Shown: piece after piece, positions 1 to 5,953 of the stretch
Layout: the number at the start of each line of letters is the position of its first letter
Numbering within the stretch: position 1 is the stretch's first letter
Notes under the pieces: model-generated
Told to the model about the DNA's origin: nothing
What the model saw: the letters and a program-made list of their open reading frames with translations, nothing else
Database searches by the model: none
Translations under genes and position numbers: made by a program
NCBI GenBank assembly: GCA_043772355.1
Contig: JAYVGI010000265.1
Coordinates: 1 to 7,187, forward strand
DNA from: JAAFIP01 sp043772355
Lineage (GTDB): Bacteria; Pseudomonadota; Gammaproteobacteria; Burkholderiales; Burkholderiaceae_C
Direction of reading: 5' to 3'
Length of the DNA: 7,187 nt

Positions 1-1049
1 GCGGCATCCAAAGCCAGAGCATCTTTGAAGTAAAGCCTGATGCCAGCGCCGACCCTAATTACGCCAAGCAAACCAATGCTGAGCGGAGCAAGGTGCAGCC
101 TGGCAACAACGCGCCGATCTGGCGCCAAGCCGGGCAGGGCGCAGAGGGCTATAGCAGCCTGCCCAAGCGCGATGCGCCCGAGGCCGGTTTTTTGATGCAA
201 GGCATTACCCAGTACCCTGGCTCGCGCGTGACCAATGCTGGTGAGGCTTGGCGCCAAGTGCGTAACCAGGTCATCATCCCGTACGGCGGCTCGCTGTTGG
301 TCATCGTGGCCTTGGCGATTGGCTTGTTCTACTGGCGCAAGGGTGCAATGGGCTCCGACAACGAGACAGGTAAGACCATCGAGCGCTTCACCTATTTCGA
401 GCGCGCTGCACACTGGGCCAACGCCATCGCTTTTTGCACCTTGGCTATCTCCGGCATCGTGATGGCATTTGGTCGTTTCTTTATTCAGCCTGTGGTCGGC
501 AATACCTTGTTCGGTTGGCTTGCCTATGCGCTGAAAAATGCACACAACTTCATGGGCCCACTGTTTGCGGTGTCTTTGGTGATCGTGTTCTTCACCTTCC
601 TGCGTGACAACATGCCTTCCAAAGAAGACATCGCGTGGTTGCTCAAAGGCGGTGGCATGTTTGGTGGCCACGAAGTACCTTCACACCGCTTTAACGCAGG
701 TGAGAAGGTGATTTTCTGGGGTGGCGTATTTGCGTTAGGTTTAATCGTCGTAGGCTCAGGTTTGGTGCTAGATAAACTGATCCCGGGTTTGATCTATGTA
801 CGCGAAACCATGCAAATCTCGCACATGGTGCATGCCAGCGCAGCGGTGTTCATGATCGCGATGTTCATGGGCCACATCTACTTGGGCACCATCGGCATGA
901 AGGGCGCTTATAAAGGCATGAAAACAGGCTACGTAGACGAAGCCTGGGCCAAAGAGCACCACGAGCTGTGGGCCAACGACATTGCCGCAGGCAAAATCCC
1001 CGCGCAGCGCACACCCCCTTCGGTGAGTGTGCAAACCGTTCAAGTTTGA
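1..1049 (+). CDS. Formate dehydrogenase gamma subunit (cytochrome b556 type), 5' partial
   Basis: Membrane subunit of a respiratory formate dehydrogenase (FdnI/FdoI-like), which takes electrons from the iron-sulfur beta subunit through b hemes to quinone. The frame is open from the left edge (first full codon at 3), and the 348 visible residues read as coding throughout, so the true start with its signal or anchor lies upstream. The GTG at 93 is internal. Counting from the codon at 3, hydrophobic segments fall near residues 91-110, 137-156, 182-200, 236-254 and 278-296. Histidines suited to heme binding are in ERAAHW (137), HNF (181) and HMVHA (274, 277), with another at 291. The tail MKTGYVDEAWAKEHHELW is typical of this family in Burkholderiales. 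The long soluble N-terminal part before the first segment is usual in this beta-proteobacterial form. The next gene starts 12 nt after the stop, so they are probably co-transcribed. Family assignment is firm; fdnI versus fdoI naming cannot be settled. Confidence 0.93.
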   Translation, partial: GIQSQSIFEVKPDASADPNYAKQTNAERSKVQPGNNAPIWRQAGQGAEGYSSLPKRDAPEAGFLMQGITQYPGSRVTNAGEAWRQVRNQVIIPYGGSLLVIVALAIGLFYWRKGAMGSDNETGKTIERFTYFERAAHWANAIAFCTLAISGIVMAFGRFFIQPVVGNTLFGWLAYALKNAHNFMGPLFAVSLVIVFFTFLRDNMPSKEDIAWLLKGGGMFGGHEVPSHRFNAGEKVIFWGGVFALGLIVVGSGLVLDKLIPGLIYVRETMQISHMVHASAAVFMIAMFMGHIYLGTIGMKGAYKGMKTGYVDEAWAKEHHELWANDIAAGKIPAQRTPPSVSVQTVQV

Positions 1050-1053
1050 GGAG
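1048..1053 (+). promoter_or_regulatory. Ribosome binding site of the small secreted protein gene
   Basis: GAGGAG lies 8 nt before the ATG at 1062 and overlaps the TGA stop of the formate dehydrogenase gamma gene. This fixes the start of the downstream gene and suggests translational coupling within the operon. Confidence 0.75.
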
Positions 1054-1061
1054 ACCTAAAA

Positions 1062-1430
1062 ATGAAGCGTTTAATTTTTGTTGCTGCATCTGCCTTATTG
1101 GCCGTTAGCAGCTTCGCCAAAATCCCTGCCCCCGTATTGACGGACGAAGCCAAAGCCAAAGCTGCAGAGGCCACTGCTAAAACTGCACATACAGGCAAGG
1201 TAGACGGCTACAAGCTGTGCTTGTCCATGGACAAAACCTCGGCCCACTATTACAAAACTGCGCAAGCCGCTGGCAAGGCCACCAAGCCCGCTACGGCCAT
1301 TCCACCCTGTGCTGACCCAGGTGCGTTTGTGTATCCCCCTCCCGCAGCGCCTGCTACGGCGGCTGCTCCTGCGGTGCCAGCTCCAGCCGCTACAGCACCC
1401 GTAGCTGCAGCGCCAGCCAAGAAGATCTGA
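1062..1430 (+). CDS. Small secreted Ala/Pro-rich protein of the formate dehydrogenase operon, function unknown
   Basis: A 122-residue protein with a clear Sec signal peptide: MKR, a hydrophobic stretch, then SFA before KIPAP, with cleavage likely near residue 19. The mature part has a lysine/alanine-rich helix-like segment (about 30-45). A central region (about 45-95) follows with two cysteines, in KLCLSMD and PPCADPG, which could form one disulfide in the periplasm. The last 30 residues are low-complexity Ala/Pro ending in AKKI. I recognise the general pattern from formate dehydrogenase loci of Burkholderiales but know no function; a periplasmic accessory or assembly role is only a guess from position. 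It starts 12 nt after the gamma subunit stop with a good ribosome binding site, and a strong terminator follows it, so it is the last gene of the operon. No heme-binding CxxCH or metal motif is visible. Confidence 0.85.
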   Translation: MKRLIFVAASALLAVSSFAKIPAPVLTDEAKAKAAEATAKTAHTGKVDGYKLCLSMDKTSAHYYKTAQAAGKATKPATAIPPCADPGAFVYPPPAAPATAAAPAVPAPAATAPVAAAPAKKI

Positions 1431-1461
1431 TCCGGCAGGCTAGCTTCCATAAGCTTTCCAC

Positions 1462-1488
1462 AACGGCGCGTTCACTACGCGCCGTTTT
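1462..1488 (+). terminator. Intrinsic terminator closing the formate dehydrogenase operon
   Basis: A perfect 9-bp stem (AACGGCGCG / CGCGCCGTT) with the 7-nt loop TTCACTA runs directly into a TTTT run. It lies 31 nt after the stop of the small secreted protein gene and before fdhD, so fdhD probably depends on its own promoter or on read-through. Confidence 0.85.
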
Positions 1489-1520
1489 GCTGTCTGCGGT
1501 AAGCTCGCGTTGTTTACCCT

Positions 1521-2483
1521 ATGCAAACTGTAACCTCTGCCATGCAACTCCCCCACCTCAGCCAAGCCCGTGCACCGCTCACCCACGAGGTGTGCGTAGT
1601 CAACGAGCACGGCGAGAGCAGCAGCACGGCCATACCGGCAGAGCGCGACTTGACGGTGTATGTGGACAAGCGCGAATTGGTGACGCTGATGACCTTGGGC
1701 GCGCACCCCGAGCTGTTGGTGCTGGGTTTTTTGCGTAACCAGCGCTTGGTGGCCAGCGTGGGCGAGATTGAGTCCATCTCCGTAGACTGGGAGGTGAACT
1801 CTGCCGCTGTCAAGACGCGCAGCGGCATTGACAACATCGAGGCGCGCACGGCCAAAAAAGTGGTCACCACCGGCTGCGGGCAGGGCAGCGTGTTTGGCAG
1901 TTTGATGGACGAGATTGACAGCATTCAGTTGCCAGCCTCCGTGCTCACGCAGGCGCAGCTCTACGGCATAACGAACGCCATTCGTTTGCAAGAGACAACC
2001 TACAAAAGCGCAGGTAGCGTGCATGGTTGTGCGTTGTTTCGTGGGGAGGAGATGGTGATGTTTGTCGAAGATGTGGGCCGCCACAACGCGATTGACACCA
2101 TCGCCGGATGGATGTGGATGAATGGGATTAATGTGGCCCCCACGCTTGCCACTGCGTGTGCTGCGCTGCCCCCCGAGGGGGCTCTCGCACCTAAGGGCGG
2201 CCTGTCGGCGCTCGATACCCCCACGCTTGCCACTGCATCCACCAACCCGTATGTCTTCTACACCACTGGCCGCCTCACCAGCGAGATGGTCATCAAATCG
2301 GCGCAGATGGGCATTGCTATCGTGGTCTCACGCAGCGGCATCACGCAGATGGGGCATGACTTGGCGACCAAGCTGGGTTTGTGCACGATTGGCAGGGCTA
2401 TGAACAAGCGCTTTCTTTGCTACACCGCACCCGATAGACTGCAGCTTGACCCTGCCCTGGCCGGGCCTAAAACCGAGCGTTAA
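1521..2483 (+). CDS. fdhD: Formate dehydrogenase accessory sulfurtransferase FdhD with in-frame insertion
   Basis: FdhD moves sulfur from the desulfurase IscS to the molybdenum (bis-MGD) cofactor of formate dehydrogenase, a cytoplasmic step needed for activity. The 320-residue product shows the family landmarks: ERDLTVYVDKREL near 41-53, the loop TTGCGQG at 116-122 with the sulfur-carrying cysteine C119, EDVGRHNAID at 183-192, and YTTGRLTSEMV at 247-257. The E. coli protein has two loop cysteines (CxxC); here the second is replaced by glycine. FdhD is usually about 265-285 residues. The excess is a stretch at about 206-240 where PTLATA occurs twice, 27 residues apart, encoded by a 19-bp direct repeat. 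The flanking conserved motifs remain in frame, so the protein is probably functional. Neither ATG 1521 nor ATG 1542 has a clear Shine-Dalgarno sequence; the first is taken because it gives the fuller N-terminus. It lies next to its client's operon but beyond that operon's terminator. Confidence 0.94.
   Translation: MQTVTSAMQLPHLSQARAPLTHEVCVVNEHGESSSTAIPAERDLTVYVDKRELVTLMTLGAHPELLVLGFLRNQRLVASVGEIESISVDWEVNSAAVKTRSGIDNIEARTAKKVVTTGCGQGSVFGSLMDEIDSIQLPASVLTQAQLYGITNAIRLQETTYKSAGSVHGCALFRGEEMVMFVEDVGRHNAIDTIAGWMWMNGINVAPTLATACAALPPEGALAPKGGLSALDTPTLATASTNPYVFYTTGRLTSEMVIKSAQMGIAIVVSRSGITQMGHDLATKLGLCTIGRAMNKRFLCYTAPDRLQLDPALAGPKTER
2137..2236 (+). repeat. Repeat-bounded insertion inside fdhD, in frame
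   Basis: Two identical 19-bp copies of CCCCCACGCTTGCCACTGC lie at 2137-2155 and 2218-2236, 81 bp (27 codons) apart. Between them is a short palindrome, GCCCCC / GGGGGC, at 2168-2182, followed by a G/C-rich stretch. The segment encodes Ala/Pro/Leu-rich sequence that does not belong to the FdhD fold and lies just before the conserved YTTGR motif. The sequence resembles a dispersed repeat I remember from Comamonadaceae genomes, but that memory was not checked. The direct repeats could be part of the element or the result of a local duplication. Confidence 0.75.
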
Positions 2484-2505
2484 GGCCGTAGCCAGTGCAC
2501 GGCGC

Positions 2506-2511
2506 TACACT
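2506..2511 (+). promoter_or_regulatory. Possible -10 box (TACACT) for a leaderless transcript of the ABC permease
   Basis: TACACT lies 7 nt before the ATG at 2519, the distance expected between a sigma-70 -10 box and the transcription start, so the mRNA would begin at or next to the start codon. No Shine-Dalgarno sequence precedes the ATG, which fits leaderless translation. No convincing -35 box is visible at 16-18 nt upstream. Read-through and coupling from fdhD, whose stop is 35 nt away, is the alternative. Confidence 0.4.
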
Positions 2512-2518
2512 GCGCAGC

Positions 2519-5038
2519 ATGAAGATCTCTTTTTACCAACTGGGCTGGAAGGCGCTGTGGCGTGACCTGCGGGCGGGCGAACTGCGCCTGCTGCTGGTGG
2601 CGGTCACTTTGGCCGTAGCAGCGCTTACCGCAGTGGGTTTTTTTGCTGACCGCATCAAAGGCGGTTTGCAACGCGATGCGCGGGCGCTGCTGGGTGGCGA
2701 CATTGTGCTGAGCAGTGACAACCCCACACCGCAAGCATTTAAAGACAAAGCCTCGGCCCTGGGCTTGCAAAGCGCTACCAGCATCGGCTTTCCCACCATG
2801 GCGCGAGCGACTGATGCGCAGGGCGGTGCCAGCAAGCTGGTGGCGCTCAAAGCTGTGAGCGGTGGTTACCCCTTGCGCGGCAGCTTGAAGACGGCGACAG
2901 CGCCCGATACGCCAGAAGTAACTACGCGTGACCTGCCCAGCCCGGGCCGCGCATGGGTAGACGCATCGCTGCTAGATGCACTCAGCCTCAAAGTAGGCGA
3001 CCAGTTACTGCTAGGCAACAGCAGCTTAAAGATCGAACGCATCATCGTCATCGAACCCGACCGTGGCGCGGGGTTTATGAACTTTGCCCCGCGCGTCATG
3101 CTGCACACCGACGCGCTGGCCGCCACCGGCCTGGTGCAGCCCGCCAGCCGCATCACCTACCGCACCGCCATGGTCGGCGACAACGCCGCCGTCAAAGCCT
3201 ACACCCAGTGGGCCACCGACAATATTAAAAAGGCCGACGTGCGCGGCCTGCGCATCGAGTCGCTGGAAGGTGGCCGTCCCGAGATGCGGCAAACGCTAGA
3301 CCGCGCCGAGAAGTTTTTAAATCTGGTGGCCTTGCTAGCCGCGCTGCTCAGCGCCGTGGCCGTAGCTATCGCAGCGCGTGGCTTTGCGGCCAGGCACCTG
3401 GACGACTGCGCCATGCTGCGCGTGCTGGGCACCAGCCAGCGCACCATTGCGCTGGCCTACACCTTTGAGTTTGCTGTCGTAGGCCTGGCCGCCAGTGTTA
3501 TGGGGTTGGCCATAGGCTTTGCGGTGCATTACGGCTTTGTCGCCCTGCTGGCCGGGCTGGTGGATGCCGCGCTGCCGGCCTCATCCCTGTGGCCTGTAGC
3601 CTTCGGTCTGGGCATGGGTCTGACCCTGCTGTTTGCCTTTGGCCTACCGCCCGTGCTACAGCTCGCCCAGGTGCCGCCGCTGCGCGTCATCAGGCGCGAT
3701 GTGGGTGGCCTCAAGCCTGCGTCACTCGCTGTGCTGCTGATAGGCATCGCAGGCTTTGCCGCGCTGCTCTTGGCGGCCAGTGCAGATTTGAAATTAGGCC
3801 TGATAGCCGTAGGCGGCTTTGCAGGCGCAGTAGCCGTGTTTGCCGGGGCCAGCTACGTCGCGGTCAAGCTGCTGCGCCGCAGCGTGAACGAACAGACCGC
3901 CCCGCGCTGGCTGGTGCTGGCCACGCGCCAGATCAGCGCCCGGCCTGCGTATGCCGTAGTGCAGGTAAGCGCCTTGTCCGTCGGCTTGCTGGCTTTGATC
4001 CTGCTCATCTTGCTGCGCACAGATTTAATAGCCAGTTGGCGCCAAGCCACGCCGCCCGATGCGCCCAACCGTTTTGTCATCAACATCATGCCCGAGCAGG
4101 GCGAGGCGTTTGTGCAAAACCTCAAAACCGCAGGCATCGCCAAGTTTGACTATTTCCCCATGATCCGTGGCCGCTTGGTCGCCATCAACGGCCAAGCCAC
4201 CTCGCCCGACACCCTCACCGACGAGCGCGCCAAGCGCTTGGTAGACCGCGAGTTCAACCTGTCCCACAGCGCCACTAATCCGCAGCACAACAAAGTAGTA
4301 GCTGGTCAGTGGAAGGAAGAGGAAAAAGACGCCGTCAGCGTAGAAGAGGGCATCGCCACCACCCTGGGTCTCAAGCTGGGCGACGCACTCACCTTTGATA
4401 TTGGCGGTATCCAGGTTGTCAGCAAAATCACCAGCCTGCGCAAAGTGGACTGGGGCAGCATGCGCGCCAACTTCTTCGTCATGTACCCCGTAAGCGTCCT
4501 GCCCGACGTGCCCGCCACCTACATGAGCGCCTTCAAAGCGCCCGCCACCAAAGGCTTTGACAACGCCTTGGTGCGCCAGTTTCCCAACGTCACCAATGTC
4601 GACATGAGCCTGACCATCAACCAAGTGCAGCGCGTGCTGGACCAAGTGATCCGCGCGGTAGAGTTTTTGTTCGGCTTCACCTTGGCCGCAGGCTTGGTGG
4701 TGCTGTTTGCTGCGGTAACGGCAACACGCGAGGAGCGCGCACGAGAGTTCGCCATCATGCGCGCCGTGGGTGCGCGCAGCAGCCTGCTGCGCCAGGTGCA
4801 GCGCGCCGAGCTGGCGGGCGTGGGCATGCTGGCCGGTGTTCTGGCCAGCATCGTGGCTATCATCGTAGGCTGGGCGCTGGCCCGCTTTGTGTTTGAATTT
4901 GCGTGGACGGCATCGCTGTGGGTACCCGTGGCCGGCGGTTTGCTGGGTGCCGTGCTGGCCTTGGCTGCGGGCTGGTGGGGTCTGCGCAGTGTGCTCAATA
5001 CACCTGTCGTAGCCACCTTGCGCCGTGCTTCAGAGTAG
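2519..5038 (+). CDS. FtsX/MacB-family ABC transporter permease (YbbP-like)
   Basis: An 839-residue inner-membrane permease of the type VII (MacB/LolC/FtsX) ABC class. Members use ATP hydrolysis in the cytoplasm to drive movements of periplasmic domains in export or lipoprotein/envelope work rather than classic import. Hydrophobic segments lie near 22-44, 266-287, 316-340, 357-380, 402-420, 427-450, 478-499, 714-735, 764-790 and 802-822. Large soluble domains lie at about 45-265 and 500-713. This is the ten-segment, doubled layout of YbbP (about 800 residues). The FtsX signature appears twice, as CAMLRVLGTSQRTI (297-310) and REFAIMRAVGARSSLLRQ (742-759). The ATG at 2519 is preferred over an in-frame GTG at 2495 because MKISFYQLGWKALWRDL is the natural N-terminus. 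No ATP-binding subunit (YbbA-like) is encoded nearby, so it must lie elsewhere. The substrate is unknown. The gene lies between fdhD and a globin with no obvious pathway link. Confidence 0.9.
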   Translation: MKISFYQLGWKALWRDLRAGELRLLLVAVTLAVAALTAVGFFADRIKGGLQRDARALLGGDIVLSSDNPTPQAFKDKASALGLQSATSIGFPTMARATDAQGGASKLVALKAVSGGYPLRGSLKTATAPDTPEVTTRDLPSPGRAWVDASLLDALSLKVGDQLLLGNSSLKIERIIVIEPDRGAGFMNFAPRVMLHTDALAATGLVQPASRITYRTAMVGDNAAVKAYTQWATDNIKKADVRGLRIESLEGGRPEMRQTLDRAEKFLNLVALLAALLSAVAVAIAARGFAARHLDDCAMLRVLGTSQRTIALAYTFEFAVVGLAASVMGLAIGFAVHYGFVALLAGLVDAALPASSLWPVAFGLGMGLTLLFAFGLPPVLQLAQVPPLRVIRRDVGGLKPASLAVLLIGIAGFAALLLAASADLKLGLIAVGGFAGAVAVFAGASYVAVKLLRRSVNEQTAPRWLVLATRQISARPAYAVVQVSALSVGLLALILLILLRTDLIASWRQATPPDAPNRFVINIMPEQGEAFVQNLKTAGIAKFDYFPMIRGRLVAINGQATSPDTLTDERAKRLVDREFNLSHSATNPQHNKVVAGQWKEEEKDAVSVEEGIATTLGLKLGDALTFDIGGIQVVSKITSLRKVDWGSMRANFFVMYPVSVLPDVPATYMSAFKAPATKGFDNALVRQFPNVTNVDMSLTINQVQRVLDQVIRAVEFLFGFTLAAGLVVLFAAVTATREERAREFAIMRAVGARSSLLRQVQRAELAGVGMLAGVLASIVAIIVGWALARFVFEFAWTASLWVPVAGGLLGAVLALAAGWWGLRSVLNTPVVATLRRASE

Positions 5039-5041
5039 CTG

Positions 5042-5100
5042 AGTACTATATAATTTATAGCTGCTTGCGCAATTAAATAGTGGGCTAGAGCCCTATTTTT
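5042..5100 (+). repeat. AT-rich intergenic element resembling a dispersed Comamonadaceae repeat
   Basis: The whole gap between permease and hemoglobin consists of an AT-rich segment holding ATAGCTGCTTGCGC and a GGGCTAGAGCCC hairpin followed by TATTTTTAT. The block AGCTGCTTGCGC, then an AT-rich spacer, then CTAGAG and T-rich sequence, is a pattern I remember as frequent between genes in Comamonadaceae. Only one clear copy is in this window. It includes TATAAT at 5049-5054, a perfect -10 box, but the region 17 nt upstream (TGCTTC) is a poor -35 box. It may therefore act as promoter, terminator, or both. Confidence 0.5.
5082..5100 (+). terminator. Short hairpin plus T-run between permease and hemoglobin genes
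   Basis: GGGCT / AGCCC pairs around AG (in practice a 4-bp stem with TAGA loop), followed by TATTTTT. It ends 2 nt before the hemoglobin ATG. The stem is short, so it would be a weak terminator of the permease transcript. If transcription starts at the TATAAT upstream, the hairpin would lie in the hemoglobin leader, close to where the ribosome binds. Confidence 0.4.
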
Positions 5101-5102
5101 AT

Positions 5103-5507
5103 ATGAAAATTGAAGAAAAACCGGTTTTTGCCACGCCCTATGAGTGGATTGGTGGTGAAGACAGAGTCAAGGCCTTGGTTGAGCGCTTTTACGACCTGAT
5201 GGATCTGGAAACCGGCTACACCCGCCTGCGCGAGGTGCACGGCCCCACGCTGGACAACGCGCGTGAAAAAACGTTTATGTTTCTCTGCGGCTGGATGGGC
5301 GGCCCCCAGACCTACACCGAAAAGTTCGGCCACCCGCGTCTGCGCATGCGCCACATGCATGTGCACATCGGCATTTTGGAGCGCGACCAGTGGTTAGCTT
5401 GTATGGACCGGGCGATGGGGGAGACGGGCGTTGACGAGACGCTGCGTGCTCGCTTAAGGGACAGCTTTTTTCAGACTGCGGATTGGATGCGGAACGCTAA
5501 CGGCTAA
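5103..5507 (+). CDS. Group II truncated hemoglobin (TrHbO type)
   Basis: A 134-residue cytoplasmic heme protein of the 2-on-2 globin class. Known members bind O2 or react with NO and peroxides. Aligned by eye to Mycobacterium HbO, the key residues are present: RFY with the B10 tyrosine (Y30), the FLCGWMGGPQTYTEKFGHPRLRMRH block, the proximal F8 histidine H84 in RMRH, and the G8 tryptophan typical of group II, W97, in ERDQW. The C-terminal FFQTADWMRN is typical of proteobacterial members. Length is normal. The ATG has no clear Shine-Dalgarno sequence, being preceded by a T-run. Expression could come from the TATAAT at 5049 or by read-through from the permease. The last codons and the stop fall in a 7-bp tandem repeat (CGGCTAA). 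A link with formate respiration under low oxygen is plausible but not shown by the sequence. Confidence 0.93.
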   Translation: MKIEEKPVFATPYEWIGGEDRVKALVERFYDLMDLETGYTRLREVHGPTLDNAREKTFMFLCGWMGGPQTYTEKFGHPRLRMRHMHVHIGILERDQWLACMDRAMGETGVDETLRARLRDSFFQTADWMRNANG

Positions 5508-5526
5508 CGGCTAACGGCTAACGCTA
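5495..5526 (+). repeat. Heptamer tandem repeat (CGGCTAA)3 at the hemoglobin stop codon
   Basis: Three perfect CGGCTAA units at 5501-5521 are flanked by partial units CGCTAA (5495-5500) and CGCTA (5522-5526). The TAA stop of the hemoglobin gene is the end of the first perfect unit, and the final residues are encoded by the partial and first units. Loss or gain of downstream units would not change the protein. Confidence 0.9.
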
Positions 5527-5585
5527 TCGCGGTTGTCTAAGTTTTTGTTTCTCAAGCGCTTTGTTTCCCGCATAGACCTGGCGGC

Positions 5586-5783
5586 TTCGCGCCAGATCGC
5601 ACTGCGTTCCCACGCGCCCCGGTCTGCGGCCCCTTCGGGGGAGCGTCTGCAGTGCTCAAAATTTGGGTCAATGTGCAAACTCGCTGCGCTCAAACAAGCA
5701 CATTGCCTGATCCAAATTTTTCCGCGCTTCGACCCCGCAGCCCTGATTGGGGCGCATGGGCACGCAGTGCGCTCTGGCGCGAA
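5586..5783. repeat. Fold-back element with 35-nt imperfect terminal inverted repeats
   Basis: The arms 5586-5620 and 5749-5783 are inverted copies matching at 32 of 35 positions. Inside are nested inverted pairs: AAAATTTGG (5658-5666) with CCAAATTTT (5712-5720), and CAATGTGC (5669-5676) with GCACATTG (5698-5705). The latter encloses a 21-nt loop containing a smaller palindrome, CTCGCTGCGCTC. The whole 198 bp can thus fold into one long hairpin. A further palindrome, CTGGCGGCTTCGCGCCAG, lies at the left edge (5578-5595). Open frames cross it, including a 105-codon one on the minus strand, but their sequence follows from the repeat and shows no domain. It looks like a MITE-like or other dispersed element of this bacterial family; no transposase or clear target duplication is visible. 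With its flanks it accounts for the stretch between the hemoglobin gene and 5852, where I see no gene. Confidence 0.75.
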
Positions 5784-5852
5784 AACAGGGTTTTGTAGAT
5801 CACCGGGGTAGTACAAGTGCGACTGCAACTTCTTTTTGGTTGTTCGTTATCG

Positions 5853-5953
5853 TTCTAACGTTTTAGATGTGAGGCAAGCAACTGGGGCACCGCTTTGGCA
5901 AAAGCGAGCGAAGCTGGCCCCCAGTTGCTTATCCTGTGGGTTGAAAGTTAGGC
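5853..5953 (-). other. attC-like recombination site candidate (integron cassette end)
   Basis: Read on the minus strand, the site begins with GCCTAAC (5953-5947, a perfect RYYYAAC box) and ends with GTTAGAA (5859-5853, GTTRRR but ending in A instead of a pyrimidine). Between them, 16 nt in from each end, a perfect 12-bp stem (AAGCAACTGGGG, 5876-5887, with its complement 5919-5930) surrounds a smaller hairpin, CGCTTT / AAAGCG (5891-5906). The TAA stop of the adjacent gene lies inside GCCTAAC, as is common in integron cassettes. Against the call: the unpaired spacer between outer and inner stems is longer than usual, the last box has a mismatch, and no integrase, attI or second attC is visible. 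No T-run follows the stem on the minus strand, so it is not a standard terminator. Confidence 0.42.

Noticed and set aside
93..95. GTG as start of the formate dehydrogenase gamma gene
   Set aside because: The frame upstream is open to the window edge and reads as normal protein, so the GTG is an internal valine.
1440..2084. 214-codon minus-strand open frame opposite fdhD
   Set aside because: It lies antisense to a well-supported fdhD, has His/Ala/Gln-rich composition typical of a mirror frame, and shows no domain.
2495..2518. GTG start giving an 8-residue longer permease
   Set aside because: The extra residues are not conserved-looking, no ribosome binding site precedes the GTG, and the ATG at 2519 gives a natural N-terminus.
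4025..4645. 206-codon minus-strand open frame opposite the permease
   Set aside because: Antisense to a strongly coding permease frame, glycine/valine/histidine-rich, with no recognisable motif.
5511..5828. 105-codon minus-strand open frame between hemoglobin and the attC-like site
   Set aside because: It spans the fold-back element and its sequence is explained by the inverted repeats. Similar stretches may be annotated as hypothetical proteins in relatives, but nothing here supports translation.
5876..5930. Large hairpin as intrinsic terminator of the minus-strand gene
   Set aside because: The stem is long and followed by GCCTCAC rather than a T-run, so it does not fit an intrinsic terminator.
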